Source: Minisyncoccus sp041663305 (GTDB lineage Bacteria > Patescibacteriota > Minisyncoccia > Minisyncoccales > Minisyncoccaceae). From it: a stretch of 60,224 bases of DNA. Under the pieces are notes generated by a model that did not search any database, had not been told where the DNA came from, and saw only the letters and a program-made list of their open reading frames with translations. The DNA is taken from positions 1 through 60,224 of the forward strand of contig JBAYMT010000004.1 of the NCBI GenBank assembly GCA_041663305.1, read 5' to 3'. Made by a program: the position numbers and the translations under genes. Shown here in pieces: positions 14,596 through 23,201 of this stretch. The first letter of the stretch is position 1, and the number at the start of each line of letters is the position of its first letter.

Positions 14596-17500
14596 ATGAA
14601 TACAAACAAAAATTTTGGTCTTTTAGCTACAATCGTATTCGCTGCTTCTGTTTTTGTAAGCCCTGTTTCAGCCGCTTGCACACTTCAGACATTAGGTGAA
14701 TGCGATACAGCAGGATTGATGTCTTTGATTAGTGGTTTATCTTCTACTACAACTACAACAACCACAACCACAACATCTCCTGCTTCTTTCGGTTCGATTC
14801 CTGCAGGTTTTACTTTCACAAAAAACTTGACCGTTGGTTCAAGAGGTGAAGAAGTAAAATACGTGCAGGTGTTTTTAAATTCTGATCCAGAAACCCAGGT
14901 ATCAGTATCTGGTGCTGGATCTCCAGGAAATGAAACCACTTATTTTGGAAATGCAACAAAAAATGCTGTAAAAAAATTCCAGGCTAAGTATGGAATCACT
15001 CCTGTTTATGGTTACTGGGGTTCAATTTCAAGAGCAAAAGCTAATTCTTTATTAGCTTCAACTCCTTCAACTCCTTCAACTCCTACAGCAGGTTGCTTAC
15101 CCGGAGCTGCATATAGTTCAACTACAGGATTACCTTGTGGAACTTCAACTCCAACTAACCCAACAGTACCTGTAACTGGTTCTTTGTCTGTTGCTATTGC
15201 TTCTGACAACCCAGCTGTATCTACTTTAATTAGCACACAGGCTATTGGTGACTTAGCTCACTTCACATTTACCAATGGTTCAAATGCTGAAGCTAAGATT
15301 ACATCTATTGAATTAACAAGACTTGGTGTTTCAGCTGATGGTACACTTAGAAATGTTTACCTATTCAACGGTGTAACAAGATTAACAGACGCTGGTTCAT
15401 TATCTAGCGGAAAGGTTACTTTCAATGATCCAAACGGATTATTCACAATCCCTGCTGGACAAACTGTAACTGTTGCTGTTAAGGCTGATATCGCTGCAAA
15501 CCAGAGTGGTCAAACAGTTGGTATTGCTTTGAGTGGTGTTACTTCAAGTGTAACTCTAGCTAGCACATTACCATTGAATGGAAACATCCACTCAATCGCA
15601 AATGCTACTTTAGCTACTGTTACTATTGCAGCTCCTCAACCAGCTGCTAACGTAAATGTTGATCCTGCTGATGGTACAAGAATTTGGGAATCTGCATTCT
15701 CTATAAACAATAGAAATGTTAAATTCACAAGATTGTCACTAAAACAGATCAATTCTATTGACGCAAAAGACATCATCAACTTCAAACTATTGATCGATGG
15801 TGTAGAAGTAGCTACAACTCCTGCTTTGCAGAACGGTTATGTTATCTTCACTTTTGACAAAGTTTTAGCAACTGGTACAAGAAACGTAAAAGTTTTAGCT
15901 GATATCAAAGGTGGTTCTTCAAGAATCATTCAGATGTCTGTAAGAAACAACGCTGATATTGATATCAGAGACGTAGACTACAATGTTCCTTTGTCTCCAG
16001 TAGCTGGCAGTATTCCTGCTACAACTGGTCAAATGACTGTTAACCAAGGTACTACTACTGTTACTGTTGACAATAGTGCTCTTCCAGCTACTGTTGCAAA
16101 CAACGCTAGCGGTGTATTGCTTGGAAAATGGAAAGTTAAGGCAAACGGTGAAAACATCAGAGTTGAAGGATTGAGATTTACTGGTGTTGGTGCTGGCACT
16201 GGCGCTGGTTCAATCGCTTCTTTGAAGAATGGTAAAGTTATGATTAATGGTGCTCAGTATGGTTCAACAGCTGGCTTAGCTTTGACTGCTGGTACTCTTT
16301 ACAATGTAAACTACACATTCCAAGCTGGTGTCGAAACTATTGTTGAGTTCTATGCCGACATTGGCGAAGACACAACAGGTGCTACTGTTACTGCTGACTC
16401 AACAAACAACATCGCAAATGGAAGTACTTTAACAATTACTTTCGCTGTTCCAACTTCTGCAAATGGTACAAAACAGGTTTCACTAGGTACAGTTAATGTT
16501 CCTATGTCTGCTAGTGCTGCTGCTGGAGTAACAGTTGCTGATGGTACATCTGGCTTTACTGTTGTTAGAACATCTACTCTTAATGACCAGAACTTAGTTG
16601 TTCCAAAGCCAGCTACAAAGATCGCTTCTTACAACGTAACAGCTGGAACTTCTGAAGATATTTATGTAAACAACTTCAGAATTGGCGCTGTAAACGTTGG
16701 TAACGCTAGGTTCAACAAAGATGATTTAGCAGACCTATACGTTGTTTACACAAACGACGGCGGCACTGCTATTACAACAACAGCTAAAAACACTGTTGAT
16801 GCAAATAACGACTTCCCAATTAGCTTCACATTAGGCAAGGGAAAGACTGTTAAGGTTGAAGTTTACTCTTCATTACAAAACAACAACACTGATACTGCTG
16901 GTAACGTGACTGCTGGTGATTCTTTGAGGACTACCTTGATAGTTTCTGGTACAGGTGCTTCTTCTGGTGTAGCTGTTGCAAACACTGCTACTAATGGACA
17001 ATTAGTTATTGCGCAAAATGCTGGCATGGTTGCTAGCAGGGACGCAACAACTGCTGTTTCATCTATTACCGACGACAATGGTTCAGTAAAAACTGTTGCT
17101 TACAAATTTGAAGCTCAGAACGATGACTACTCTATCAGCAGATTGGTATTCACTATTGCTGACCCTTCAGTAGTAGCTACTGCTTCATTGAAAGATGGTG
17201 ACACTGTATTAGCCACACAATCTGGTTCTGGTGTTGTAACATTCAACCTTGCTACTCCAGTTACTGTTAGTGCAAATACAACAAAAATCTTGACTGTTGA
17301 ATTAGCTTTGTCTAGTGTTGGTCAAGGTGCAGGAAACACAGGTGCTATTATTACTACAAACATTAGCTTGACTAACTGTTTAGCTAGATCAACTAATGGT
17401 GCATTGACAGCTCCTACAGGTACTCCTGTTTCTGGTAATGGATTGTTTGTTTACAAGGCTGTTCCAACTATTTCATTGGTAAGCTTACCATCAGGAACTC

Positions 17501-18585
17501 TTGGAACTGGTACTCAGGTAATATCTAAATTCTCTGTTTCTACAAACGGAACAGGTACAGTCGGTTGGAAGAAGGTTATTTTCAATATATCAAAATCTTC
17601 TCACGCAACAGACGCTCCTGCTATAACAGCTGCCGAATTATGGGAAGTTGATAGCAATACTAAGATTGATGGTGTAGCTACTCTTTATGGAAATACTACA
17701 GCTGGTGCGACTATCGCTACCAATGATGCTGCTGGTACTCTTACTTTTGTTGCTACAAGTGAACAACAGATTTCAGGACAGAAGACTTATGAGGTAAGAG
17801 CTACTGTTACTGATGCCGTAGGTGTTGTTACTGGTGAATACATCAACACAAGTATTCCTAACACTTTAACAGTTTACAAAGCACCTAACACTTATGCTAA
17901 TGCAGCTGCTGCTTTAGATGTAAGTGCTACAGGTTTGGCTTATACAGATGCAGATACAGACAACACGGTTTCTAATGCTGATACTAGAAGGGTAGCCGTT
18001 GCTAAATATACAACTGCAGATGTTACAAAAGATCAGACAGTTATTGGTCATAATGCTGGAACAGCTGGTGCAGAAAAGATTGTTCAATCTTATGGCGTGC
18101 CAACCGGCTTTACTATGACTTTAGCTGAAGGTACTACAGAAAATTCTGTTGGTGCTGCTACATTGACTGTATCTGGTGTAAGTGGACTAATATGTACTCC
18201 TTATACAGGTGCTGCATTTACTGGCGCTGTCACAGTAAACACTACTTTATTCTCAGCAGTACACTCCATTGACTGTCAAGGCAATGGAATGCAATTGAGA
18301 ATTGGAAATGTTACTTTGGTGAACGACGATGATGCAGTTGTCTCAAGTGGTACTTTGACAATAGTTATCACAAGAGGTACAGACTATGCAGTTGATTCAG
18401 TTGTTGATGACGGTTCAACAACAGCTGTTGACTCTGACTTTAGCTTAGCCTTAACGAATGGAGTAGCTCCAAGCTTTGTTTGGACAGACGTATCTGCACA
18501 AAGCCACAGCGAAACTACTCGTGACTGGTCTGGTGAATACTTGGTAAAGAATCTTCCAACTTCAACTCAAAACTTAACTAAATAG
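14596..18585 (+). CDS. Giant surface-layer-like protein 1
   Basis: A 1329-residue secreted protein. Signal peptide 1-26 (ending VSA), a poly-Thr stretch (51-60), then an atypical peptidoglycan-binding domain (about 77-155: LTVGSRGEEVKYVQVFLNSD, ATKNAVKKFQAKYG). The remainder is a series of beta-sandwich-like modules rich in Gly, Ala, Thr and Ser. The C-terminus (PSFVWTDVSAQSHSETT..DWSGEYLVKNLPTSTQNL) is conserved with the paralogue at 19474. Codons are strongly restricted (GGT, GCT, AAC, TTC, ACA), unlike neighbours, which points to very high expression. It probably is the main S-layer protein, anchored to peptidoglycan by its N-terminus. Preceded by structured non-coding DNA. Confidence 0.8.
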   Translation: MNTNKNFGLLATIVFAASVFVSPVSAACTLQTLGECDTAGLMSLISGLSSTTTTTTTTTTSPASFGSIPAGFTFTKNLTVGSRGEEVKYVQVFLNSDPETQVSVSGAGSPGNETTYFGNATKNAVKKFQAKYGITPVYGYWGSISRAKANSLLASTPSTPSTPTAGCLPGAAYSSTTGLPCGTSTPTNPTVPVTGSLSVAIASDNPAVSTLISTQAIGDLAHFTFTNGSNAEAKITSIELTRLGVSADGTLRNVYLFNGVTRLTDAGSLSSGKVTFNDPNGLFTIPAGQTVTVAVKADIAANQSGQTVGIALSGVTSSVTLASTLPLNGNIHSIANATLATVTIAAPQPAANVNVDPADGTRIWESAFSINNRNVKFTRLSLKQINSIDAKDIINFKLLIDGVEVATTPALQNGYVIFTFDKVLATGTRNVKVLADIKGGSSRIIQMSVRNNADIDIRDVDYNVPLSPVAGSIPATTGQMTVNQGTTTVTVDNSALPATVANNASGVLLGKWKVKANGENIRVEGLRFTGVGAGTGAGSIASLKNGKVMINGAQYGSTAGLALTAGTLYNVNYTFQAGVETIVEFYADIGEDTTGATVTADSTNNIANGSTLTITFAVPTSANGTKQVSLGTVNVPMSASAAAGVTVADGTSGFTVVRTSTLNDQNLVVPKPATKIASYNVTAGTSEDIYVNNFRIGAVNVGNARFNKDDLADLYVVYTNDGGTAITTTAKNTVDANNDFPISFTLGKGKTVKVEVYSSLQNNNTDTAGNVTAGDSLRTTLIVSGTGASSGVAVANTATNGQLVIAQNAGMVASRDATTAVSSITDDNGSVKTVAYKFEAQNDDYSISRLVFTIADPSVVATASLKDGDTVLATQSGSGVVTFNLATPVTVSANTTKILTVELALSSVGQGAGNTGAIITTNISLTNCLARSTNGALTAPTGTPVSGNGLFVYKAVPTISLVSLPSGTLGTGTQVISKFSVSTNGTGTVGWKKVIFNISKSSHATDAPAITAAELWEVDSNTKIDGVATLYGNTTAGATIATNDAAGTLTFVATSEQQISGQKTYEVRATVTDAVGVVTGEYINTSIPNTLTVYKAPNTYANAAAALDVSATGLAYTDADTDNTVSNADTRRVAVAKYTTADVTKDQTVIGHNAGTAGAEKIVQSYGVPTGFTMTLAEGTTENSVGAATLTVSGVSGLICTPYTGAAFTGAVTVNTTLFSAVHSIDCQGNGMQLRIGNVTLVNDDDAVVSSGTLTIVITRGTDYAVDSVVDDGSTTAVDSDFSLALTNGVAPSFVWTDVSAQSHSETTRDWSGEYLVKNLPTSTQNLTK

Positions 18586-18685
18586 TCTTAATTGAAAAGT
18601 TATTTTAATGGAAACATTAATTTAACCCAAGATTAATCTAAATGGTTTGTCGCGAGGTGAATTGGATATTCTGACATTGAGTATC

Positions 18686-18713
18686 CACAAAACCCCCGAA
18701 AGGGGGTTTTGTG
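18686..18713 (+). terminator. Terminator of surface protein 1
   Basis: A 12-bp stem CACAAAACCCCC / GGGGGTTTTGTG with a GAAA loop, about 100 nt after the stop codon. Confidence 0.75.
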
Positions 18714-18734
18714 TTGTCGTTTTTGTATTTAGTT

Positions 18735-18925
18735 TGTCATTTCCCGATTGTTCATCCGCCAGCTGGCGGATGAACGTAGCCGGGAATCTTTTTAAAGGTA
18801 GTTCGAATTTTATTTCCTTGTCGTTGCGAGGATCCGCCAGTAGGCGGAGACGAAGCAATCTATTGTTTGTTGTGATTGGTTTAAAAACGTCGAGGCCTGT
18901 CCTTGACCGAGGCCCGGCCTTGCCG
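18735..18925. repeat. Block of palindromic repeats (three families)
   Basis: 18735-18788: TGTCATTTCCCG..CGGGAATCT around a perfect 24-nt palindrome centred on CCGCCAGCTGGCGG. 18820-18863: GTTGCGAGGATCCGCC..GGCGGAGACGAAGCAATCT. 18890-18925: GAGGCC/GGCCCGGCC units also seen at 22985-23012 and 52484-52527. An open frame running through this block (18647-18946) has no coding character. Together with a truncated heptad-repeat element, these repeats fill 18586-19080. Confidence 0.6.
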
Positions 18926-19020
18926 AAAATTGGGCTGCGGCGATAAAGACATCTTTAAAAGATTACTTCCATCTATCTATGAAGGCATAGTCTGTCTTTC
19001 GTCTACGCTAATAAAAATGT

Positions 19021-19080
19021 ATTTGTTTGCTAAAGGCAAACTTCAATGTACTAATTACTAGTTACTAATTTCTAATTACT
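19021..19080 (-). repeat. Heptad-repeat element, truncated reversed copy C
   Basis: Read on the minus strand: GTAATTAGAAATTAGTAACTAG.., CATTGAAG, then hairpin GTTTGC/GCAAAC, the same order as copy A. The distal end is only traceable as AAAGATGTCTTT (about 18946-18958). Confidence 0.55.
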
Positions 19081-19090
19081 TTTTCATACA

Positions 19091-19115
19091 AAAAATCTCG
19101 CTTATTGCGAGATTT
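19091..19115 (-). terminator. Terminator overlapping the Com-like gene end
   Basis: AAATCTCGC/GCGAGATTT (9 bp) around the stop codon of the minus-strand gene, with T's beyond it in that direction. Confidence 0.65.
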
Positions 19116-19281
19116 CTATTTCTTCCATTTCGTTTTCTTCAAAACTTTTATCTATTTGGATAGTGTTAATATCTTTACAGCCTCGGCATTTTATTTCTAT
19201 TTTTCCTTCGGCTATATTGCCTTTAAAAAGCAATTTGTTGCAATTACTACAACGGTATTCTTTTAAAAAATCATTTTCCAT
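19102..19281 (-). CDS. Com-like small zinc-ribbon protein, 59 aa
   Basis: A minus-strand frame encodes 59 residues: MENDFLKEYRCSNCNKLLFK, then GNIAEGKIEIKCRGCKDINT. Two CxxC pairs (C11/C14 and C32/C35) form a zinc ribbon with the YRCxxCxKLLFKG...IEIKCxxC pattern of phage Mu Com-like translational regulators and small CPR homologues. The rest is acidic. It has its own terminator at the stop codon. It is the only minus-strand protein gene in the first 39 kb. Confidence 0.7.
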   Translation of the reverse strand: MENDFLKEYRCSNCNKLLFKGNIAEGKIEIKCRGCKDINTIQIDKSFEENEMEEIEISQ

Positions 19282-19401
19282 ATTTTTTTAAATATTTATT
19301 ATTATTTTGGCCACATTGTAGCATTTTGATGCTTAAGAAAACTTAAACATTTTCTAGAGAAAACCTTAAGATTTTAAACAAGGAATAGGTGGGGTTTTTT
19401 C

Positions 19402-19430
19402 TTGACAATTGATGGTTAAAATACTAATAC
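19402..19430 (+). promoter_or_regulatory. Promoter of surface protein 2
   Basis: TTGACA (19402-19407), 17-nt spacer, TAATAC (19425-19430). Confidence 0.65.
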
Positions 19431-19473
19431 TAGGGTAAGGGATAGCATTGATTAAATGGTAAGATATATACAT

Positions 19474-22400
19474 ATGAACATCAAAAAATACATTTTTTTC
19501 ATAATAGGAATGGTTTTAGGAGGGGTATTGTCCTCGTCTTTGGTGTTCGCTTGCGATTTGGATAATCCTAGTGCCTGTACCCAAGAGGAGCTTGCTAGTA
19601 TTATGAATAACCTCATTCTTCAGACAGGCTCTTATAATCCTTATAATAGTAATACCTTTTCGAGTTACTCAAACGATTTGGGAGGATTTCGCTTTTCCAG
19701 CAATTTGGCTTTAGGGTCAAGAGGGGAAGAAGTAAAGTATTTGCAAAGATTCTTAAATTCTGATCCAGACACAAAAGTTGCCTATACGGGGTATGGTTCT
19801 TCGGGATGGGAAACTACATATTTTGGTTATTCTACTAGGGCTGCAGTTATTAGGTTTCAAAACAAATATGCAAATGAAATTTTATATCCAATCGGGAGAA
19901 CAAGAGGAACTGGCTTTTGGGGATTTTTAAGTATTGCAAAGGCTAATCAATTATTGGCAGAGGATTTTTCTCCAACAGAATCGCAACCTCAGTCAGAATC
20001 TGTTCAAGCAGTTAACGGGCAGTGTGGTTTTTCTAATGGCCAAAATCTTACATCTATGCCTAGTGCGGGATTATGTTATTCAGGAAATTCAAGTGCTGTA
20101 ACTGGATCAGGTCCATGGTATTGGACTTGCCAGGGCTACAATGGCGGAGCGTCTGTCTCTTGCTATGCTAATTATGGGCAATCGCAATATAATACTTCGG
20201 GAGCTCTTTCCATTAGTCTTTCTTATGATAATCCTGGTGCTACTACTCTTGTAGCAGGGCAGGCAAATGCCGACTTGGCTCACTTTACTTTTACAAATGG
20301 AAGCAATACCGAAGCAAGGATTACCGCAATAGAATTCAGAAGATTAGGAATTTCTGGTGATAGCGTTTTGAAAAATGTTTATTTGTTTGATGGAAATACA
20401 AGGATAACAGATTCTGGCTCTGTTTCGTCGGGGATAGTTTCTTTCAACAATTTTTATGGGGTATTTACTGTTCCTGCCGGAGGAAGTAAAACCATAGCCG
20501 TAAAATCTGATATTAATACAGGCGCAAGCGGACAGACAGTTGGAATTTCTTTGAATTCTTTAAATACAAATGTCCAGTTGTCTGCATTTTTCCCATTGTC
20601 GGGGAGCATAAATACTATTGCAACAGCAACCTTAGCATCGGTTTCTATTACAAATGTCCAACCGTCGGGTTCGCCAACTGCCGACTCTGGCAGCGGAGTA
20701 AGGGTGTGGGAATCTACGTTCAATGTAAACAATAAGGATGTGAGGCTTACCAGGCTTTCGTTAAAGCAGATCAGTTCTATCAATTCTGGCGATGTTAGAA
20801 ATTTCAGGCTTTTAGTGGACGGCAATGAAGTAGCAAGAACAGATATGCTTACTTATGACAATTATGCAACTTTTACTTTGGATAGGATACTCAATACAGG
20901 AACAAGAAATGTAAAAGTTTTGGCCGATGTTTATGGGGGATCTTCAAGAAGCATTCAATTGTCACTTCGAAATAGTGCCGATATAGACATAAAAGACAAC
21001 GATTATGGGGTTTTTGTTGCTCCAAGTGGTTTGCCTGCAACAGCTGGCGCTATTTTGATAAACGTTGGTCAATTTACTATTACCCCGCAAAACAGTTATC
21101 TACCTAATTCTATTGCCAAAGGAGGAAACAACGTTTTGCTTGGTAGGTTTAATTTTAGAGCTACTGGAGAAGCAATAAGAGTTGATAGTTTAAAATTTGG
21201 ATTTTCGACCAATAATTTGAATGTTAATTCTCTTCGAAATGGAAGAGTAATGATTAATGGGTCTCAGGCTGGATCTACAACAACTATCGTAAAAGGGGGG
21301 ACGACATATTATACAAACTATACTTTTCAAGCAGGAAGCGATACGGTTGTTGAATTTTATGCCGATATCACCGAAGACACCGGAGCTGTTTCTGGCGACA
21401 CAACCAACGATATTTCCTCAGGAGATACTTTTTCAATCCAAATGTTGACTCAAACAGGAAATGCAACAAGACAAACTTCGTACAATGTGATAGATGTTCC
21501 TGCTTCTATTCAATATTGCGCTTCGGTTAGCGTGTCTCAGGCAAATTTAACCGTATTCAAAAAATCTAATTATGGAAATCAGGCAACCGTATTGCCGGTG
21601 AACAATTTTAAAATAGGTTCTTGGTATGCAGTCTCTGGAACGGCCGAAAGCATAAATGTTAATAATTTGTCATTTACAATTAGTTCGGTTTCGGGAAGCA
21701 CTTTTACAAATGCGGATTTGTCGGATATGTATGTTATCTATTCGCTAGACAGCGGAACGTCAATCACTTCTTCAATCAAGCCTACGGTAAATACTACCAA
21801 CGATTATTCTATCAGTTTTACGATACCAACATCTAGGACGCTATCTATTGATTTATATGCTAATTTAAATGGAACAGTAAGTACGGGAGATTCTATGAAG
21901 GCATCGTTGGTGATAAATGGAACCGGAAGCCAGTCTGGCACTAGTATGAATACGCTCTCGGTAGACGGCCAGATAATTTCAAACAATATTCCTTCGCTTG
22001 AAGTTTCTAGAGATGCTTCTACTGCAATTGCTGGGTTGGCCGATGATTATGGCAATGTCAAAACTGTTGCTTACAAATTTGAGTCTCAAAATGATACATA
22101 CACTATTTCGCAACTCACGTTTACCATTGCTGATCCATCTGTTGTTTCCAGTGTTGTTTTGAAAGATGGTGATAATATTATCCAAACAATGCCGGCAAGC
22201 ACCAATGTCGTGTTTAATCTTTCTTCATCGGTTTATGTTTACTCAAATAATGCAAAAGTATTAACAGTGGAGCTTGTTTTGGCAAATGTCGGTTCGGGAG
22301 CGGGAAACAGTGGAGCAGAAATTACTACGAATATAAGCCTGGCAGGCTGTTTGGTAAGATCAAGCAGTGGAACATCAATTACTCCTACCGGTACTCCATT

Positions 22401-22977
22401 GTCTGGCAACACTATTTATGTCTATAAGGCAATACCTACTATTTCCTTGGTTTCATTGCCTACTTCTACCTTAACAGCGGGGACACAGATATTATCCAAG
22501 TTTGCTATTTCGACCAATGGAACTGGCACTATTGCCTGGAAAAAGATGCAATTCAATGTTGCAAAAACTTCAGGAGCAGGGAAGGCGGCTGTTACAAATG
22601 CAGAACTATGGGTAGATGGCAATACAAAAGTAGAAGGTGTTGCCACTATTAATTCTTTAGGAGATACAGATTCTTCAGGAAATATAGTTTTTGTTGCAAA
22701 TGGCGAGCAACAGATTTCTGGACAAAGGACATATGAGCTTAGAGTAACAATTACATCGACAGGCGGTATTTCTAGTGGAGACTATATAAACACTAATATT
22801 CCAAATGGAGTAGGTAGTTATGCAATTCCTGCTTCATATAGCAGTGTGGCTTCAACCATGGCCAGTTTTGTTTGGTCCGACGCATCTGCCCAAGGACACA
22901 GCGAAAACACAAACGACTGGAACTCTGATTATCTGGTCAGATATCTCTCCACCTCAACCCAAAACCTAAGTCGATAA
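19474..22977 (+). CDS. Giant surface-layer-like protein 2
   Basis: A 1167-residue secreted paralogue of the protein at 14596. Start at 19474 chosen because MNIKKYIFFIIGMVLGG begins a standard signal peptide (cleavage after VFA, residue 26); an in-frame ATG at 19456 would add six residues. An N-terminal peptidoglycan-binding domain (about 68-155: LALGSRGEEVKYLQRFLNSD) is followed by a Cys-containing module (about 183-230) that paralogue 1 lacks in this form, then beta-rich modules closely matching it, and the shared C-terminal motif (FVWSDASAQGHSENTNDW..LVRYLSTSTQNL). Codon use is mixed, so expression is probably much lower. It may be an alternative or minor S-layer protein. Confidence 0.8.
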   Translation: MNIKKYIFFIIGMVLGGVLSSSLVFACDLDNPSACTQEELASIMNNLILQTGSYNPYNSNTFSSYSNDLGGFRFSSNLALGSRGEEVKYLQRFLNSDPDTKVAYTGYGSSGWETTYFGYSTRAAVIRFQNKYANEILYPIGRTRGTGFWGFLSIAKANQLLAEDFSPTESQPQSESVQAVNGQCGFSNGQNLTSMPSAGLCYSGNSSAVTGSGPWYWTCQGYNGGASVSCYANYGQSQYNTSGALSISLSYDNPGATTLVAGQANADLAHFTFTNGSNTEARITAIEFRRLGISGDSVLKNVYLFDGNTRITDSGSVSSGIVSFNNFYGVFTVPAGGSKTIAVKSDINTGASGQTVGISLNSLNTNVQLSAFFPLSGSINTIATATLASVSITNVQPSGSPTADSGSGVRVWESTFNVNNKDVRLTRLSLKQISSINSGDVRNFRLLVDGNEVARTDMLTYDNYATFTLDRILNTGTRNVKVLADVYGGSSRSIQLSLRNSADIDIKDNDYGVFVAPSGLPATAGAILINVGQFTITPQNSYLPNSIAKGGNNVLLGRFNFRATGEAIRVDSLKFGFSTNNLNVNSLRNGRVMINGSQAGSTTTIVKGGTTYYTNYTFQAGSDTVVEFYADITEDTGAVSGDTTNDISSGDTFSIQMLTQTGNATRQTSYNVIDVPASIQYCASVSVSQANLTVFKKSNYGNQATVLPVNNFKIGSWYAVSGTAESINVNNLSFTISSVSGSTFTNADLSDMYVIYSLDSGTSITSSIKPTVNTTNDYSISFTIPTSRTLSIDLYANLNGTVSTGDSMKASLVINGTGSQSGTSMNTLSVDGQIISNNIPSLEVSRDASTAIAGLADDYGNVKTVAYKFESQNDTYTISQLTFTIADPSVVSSVVLKDGDNIIQTMPASTNVVFNLSSSVYVYSNNAKVLTVELVLANVGSGAGNSGAEITTNISLAGCLVRSSSGTSITPTGTPLSGNTIYVYKAIPTISLVSLPTSTLTAGTQILSKFAISTNGTGTIAWKKMQFNVAKTSGAGKAAVTNAELWVDGNTKVEGVATINSLGDTDSSGNIVFVANGEQQISGQRTYELRVTITSTGGISSGDYINTNIPNGVGSYAIPASYSSVASTMASFVWSDASAQGHSENTNDWNSDYLVRYLSTSTQNLSR

Positions 22978-23019
22978 TTTTTCGAGGCCCGGCCTCGAAC
23001 AAGGCCCGGCCTCGAAAAA
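22978..23019. terminator. Bidirectional GC-rich hairpin built from GGCCCGGCC repeats
   Basis: Two units containing GGCCCGGCC (22985 and 23003) are arranged so that TTTTTCGAGGCC.. pairs with ..GGCCTCGAAAAA over about 18 bp with one central mismatch. It acts as a terminator for the preceding gene. Confidence 0.65.
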
Positions 23020-23028
23020 AGGAGAAGG

Positions 23029-23054
23029 TGTAACAAAATCTTTGGTAAAACGTT
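23029..23054 (+). promoter_or_regulatory. Possible second ECF-type promoter
   Basis: TGTAAC (23029-23034), 16-nt spacer, CGTT (23051-23054): one base off the CGTC core at 13248. It would transcribe toward the metallopeptidase gene. Confidence 0.35.
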
Positions 23055-23064
23055 GTATTAGGTG

Positions 23065-23127
23065 AAGGGTCACAAAAATATTTTAAGGTATGAATTGATT
23101 CTTCTTTGTAGGGTTTTTGTGGCCCTT
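23065..23127 (+). other. Long hairpin in the metallopeptidase leader
   Basis: AAGGGTCACAAAAA (23065-23078) pairs with TTTTTGTGGCCCTT (23114-23127), 14 bp with one T-G pair. Confidence 0.5.
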
Positions 23128-23201
23128 TGAGGGTTTTTCGCAATTTAGTATGGATGGCTTGCTTGTTTTGAAATATTGCTCGGATATGATAAAATATCAA
23201 C

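Noticed and set aside
18647..18946. Open frame of 99 codons on + strand
   Set aside because: It runs through palindromic repeats and a terminator, with no plausible protein pattern.
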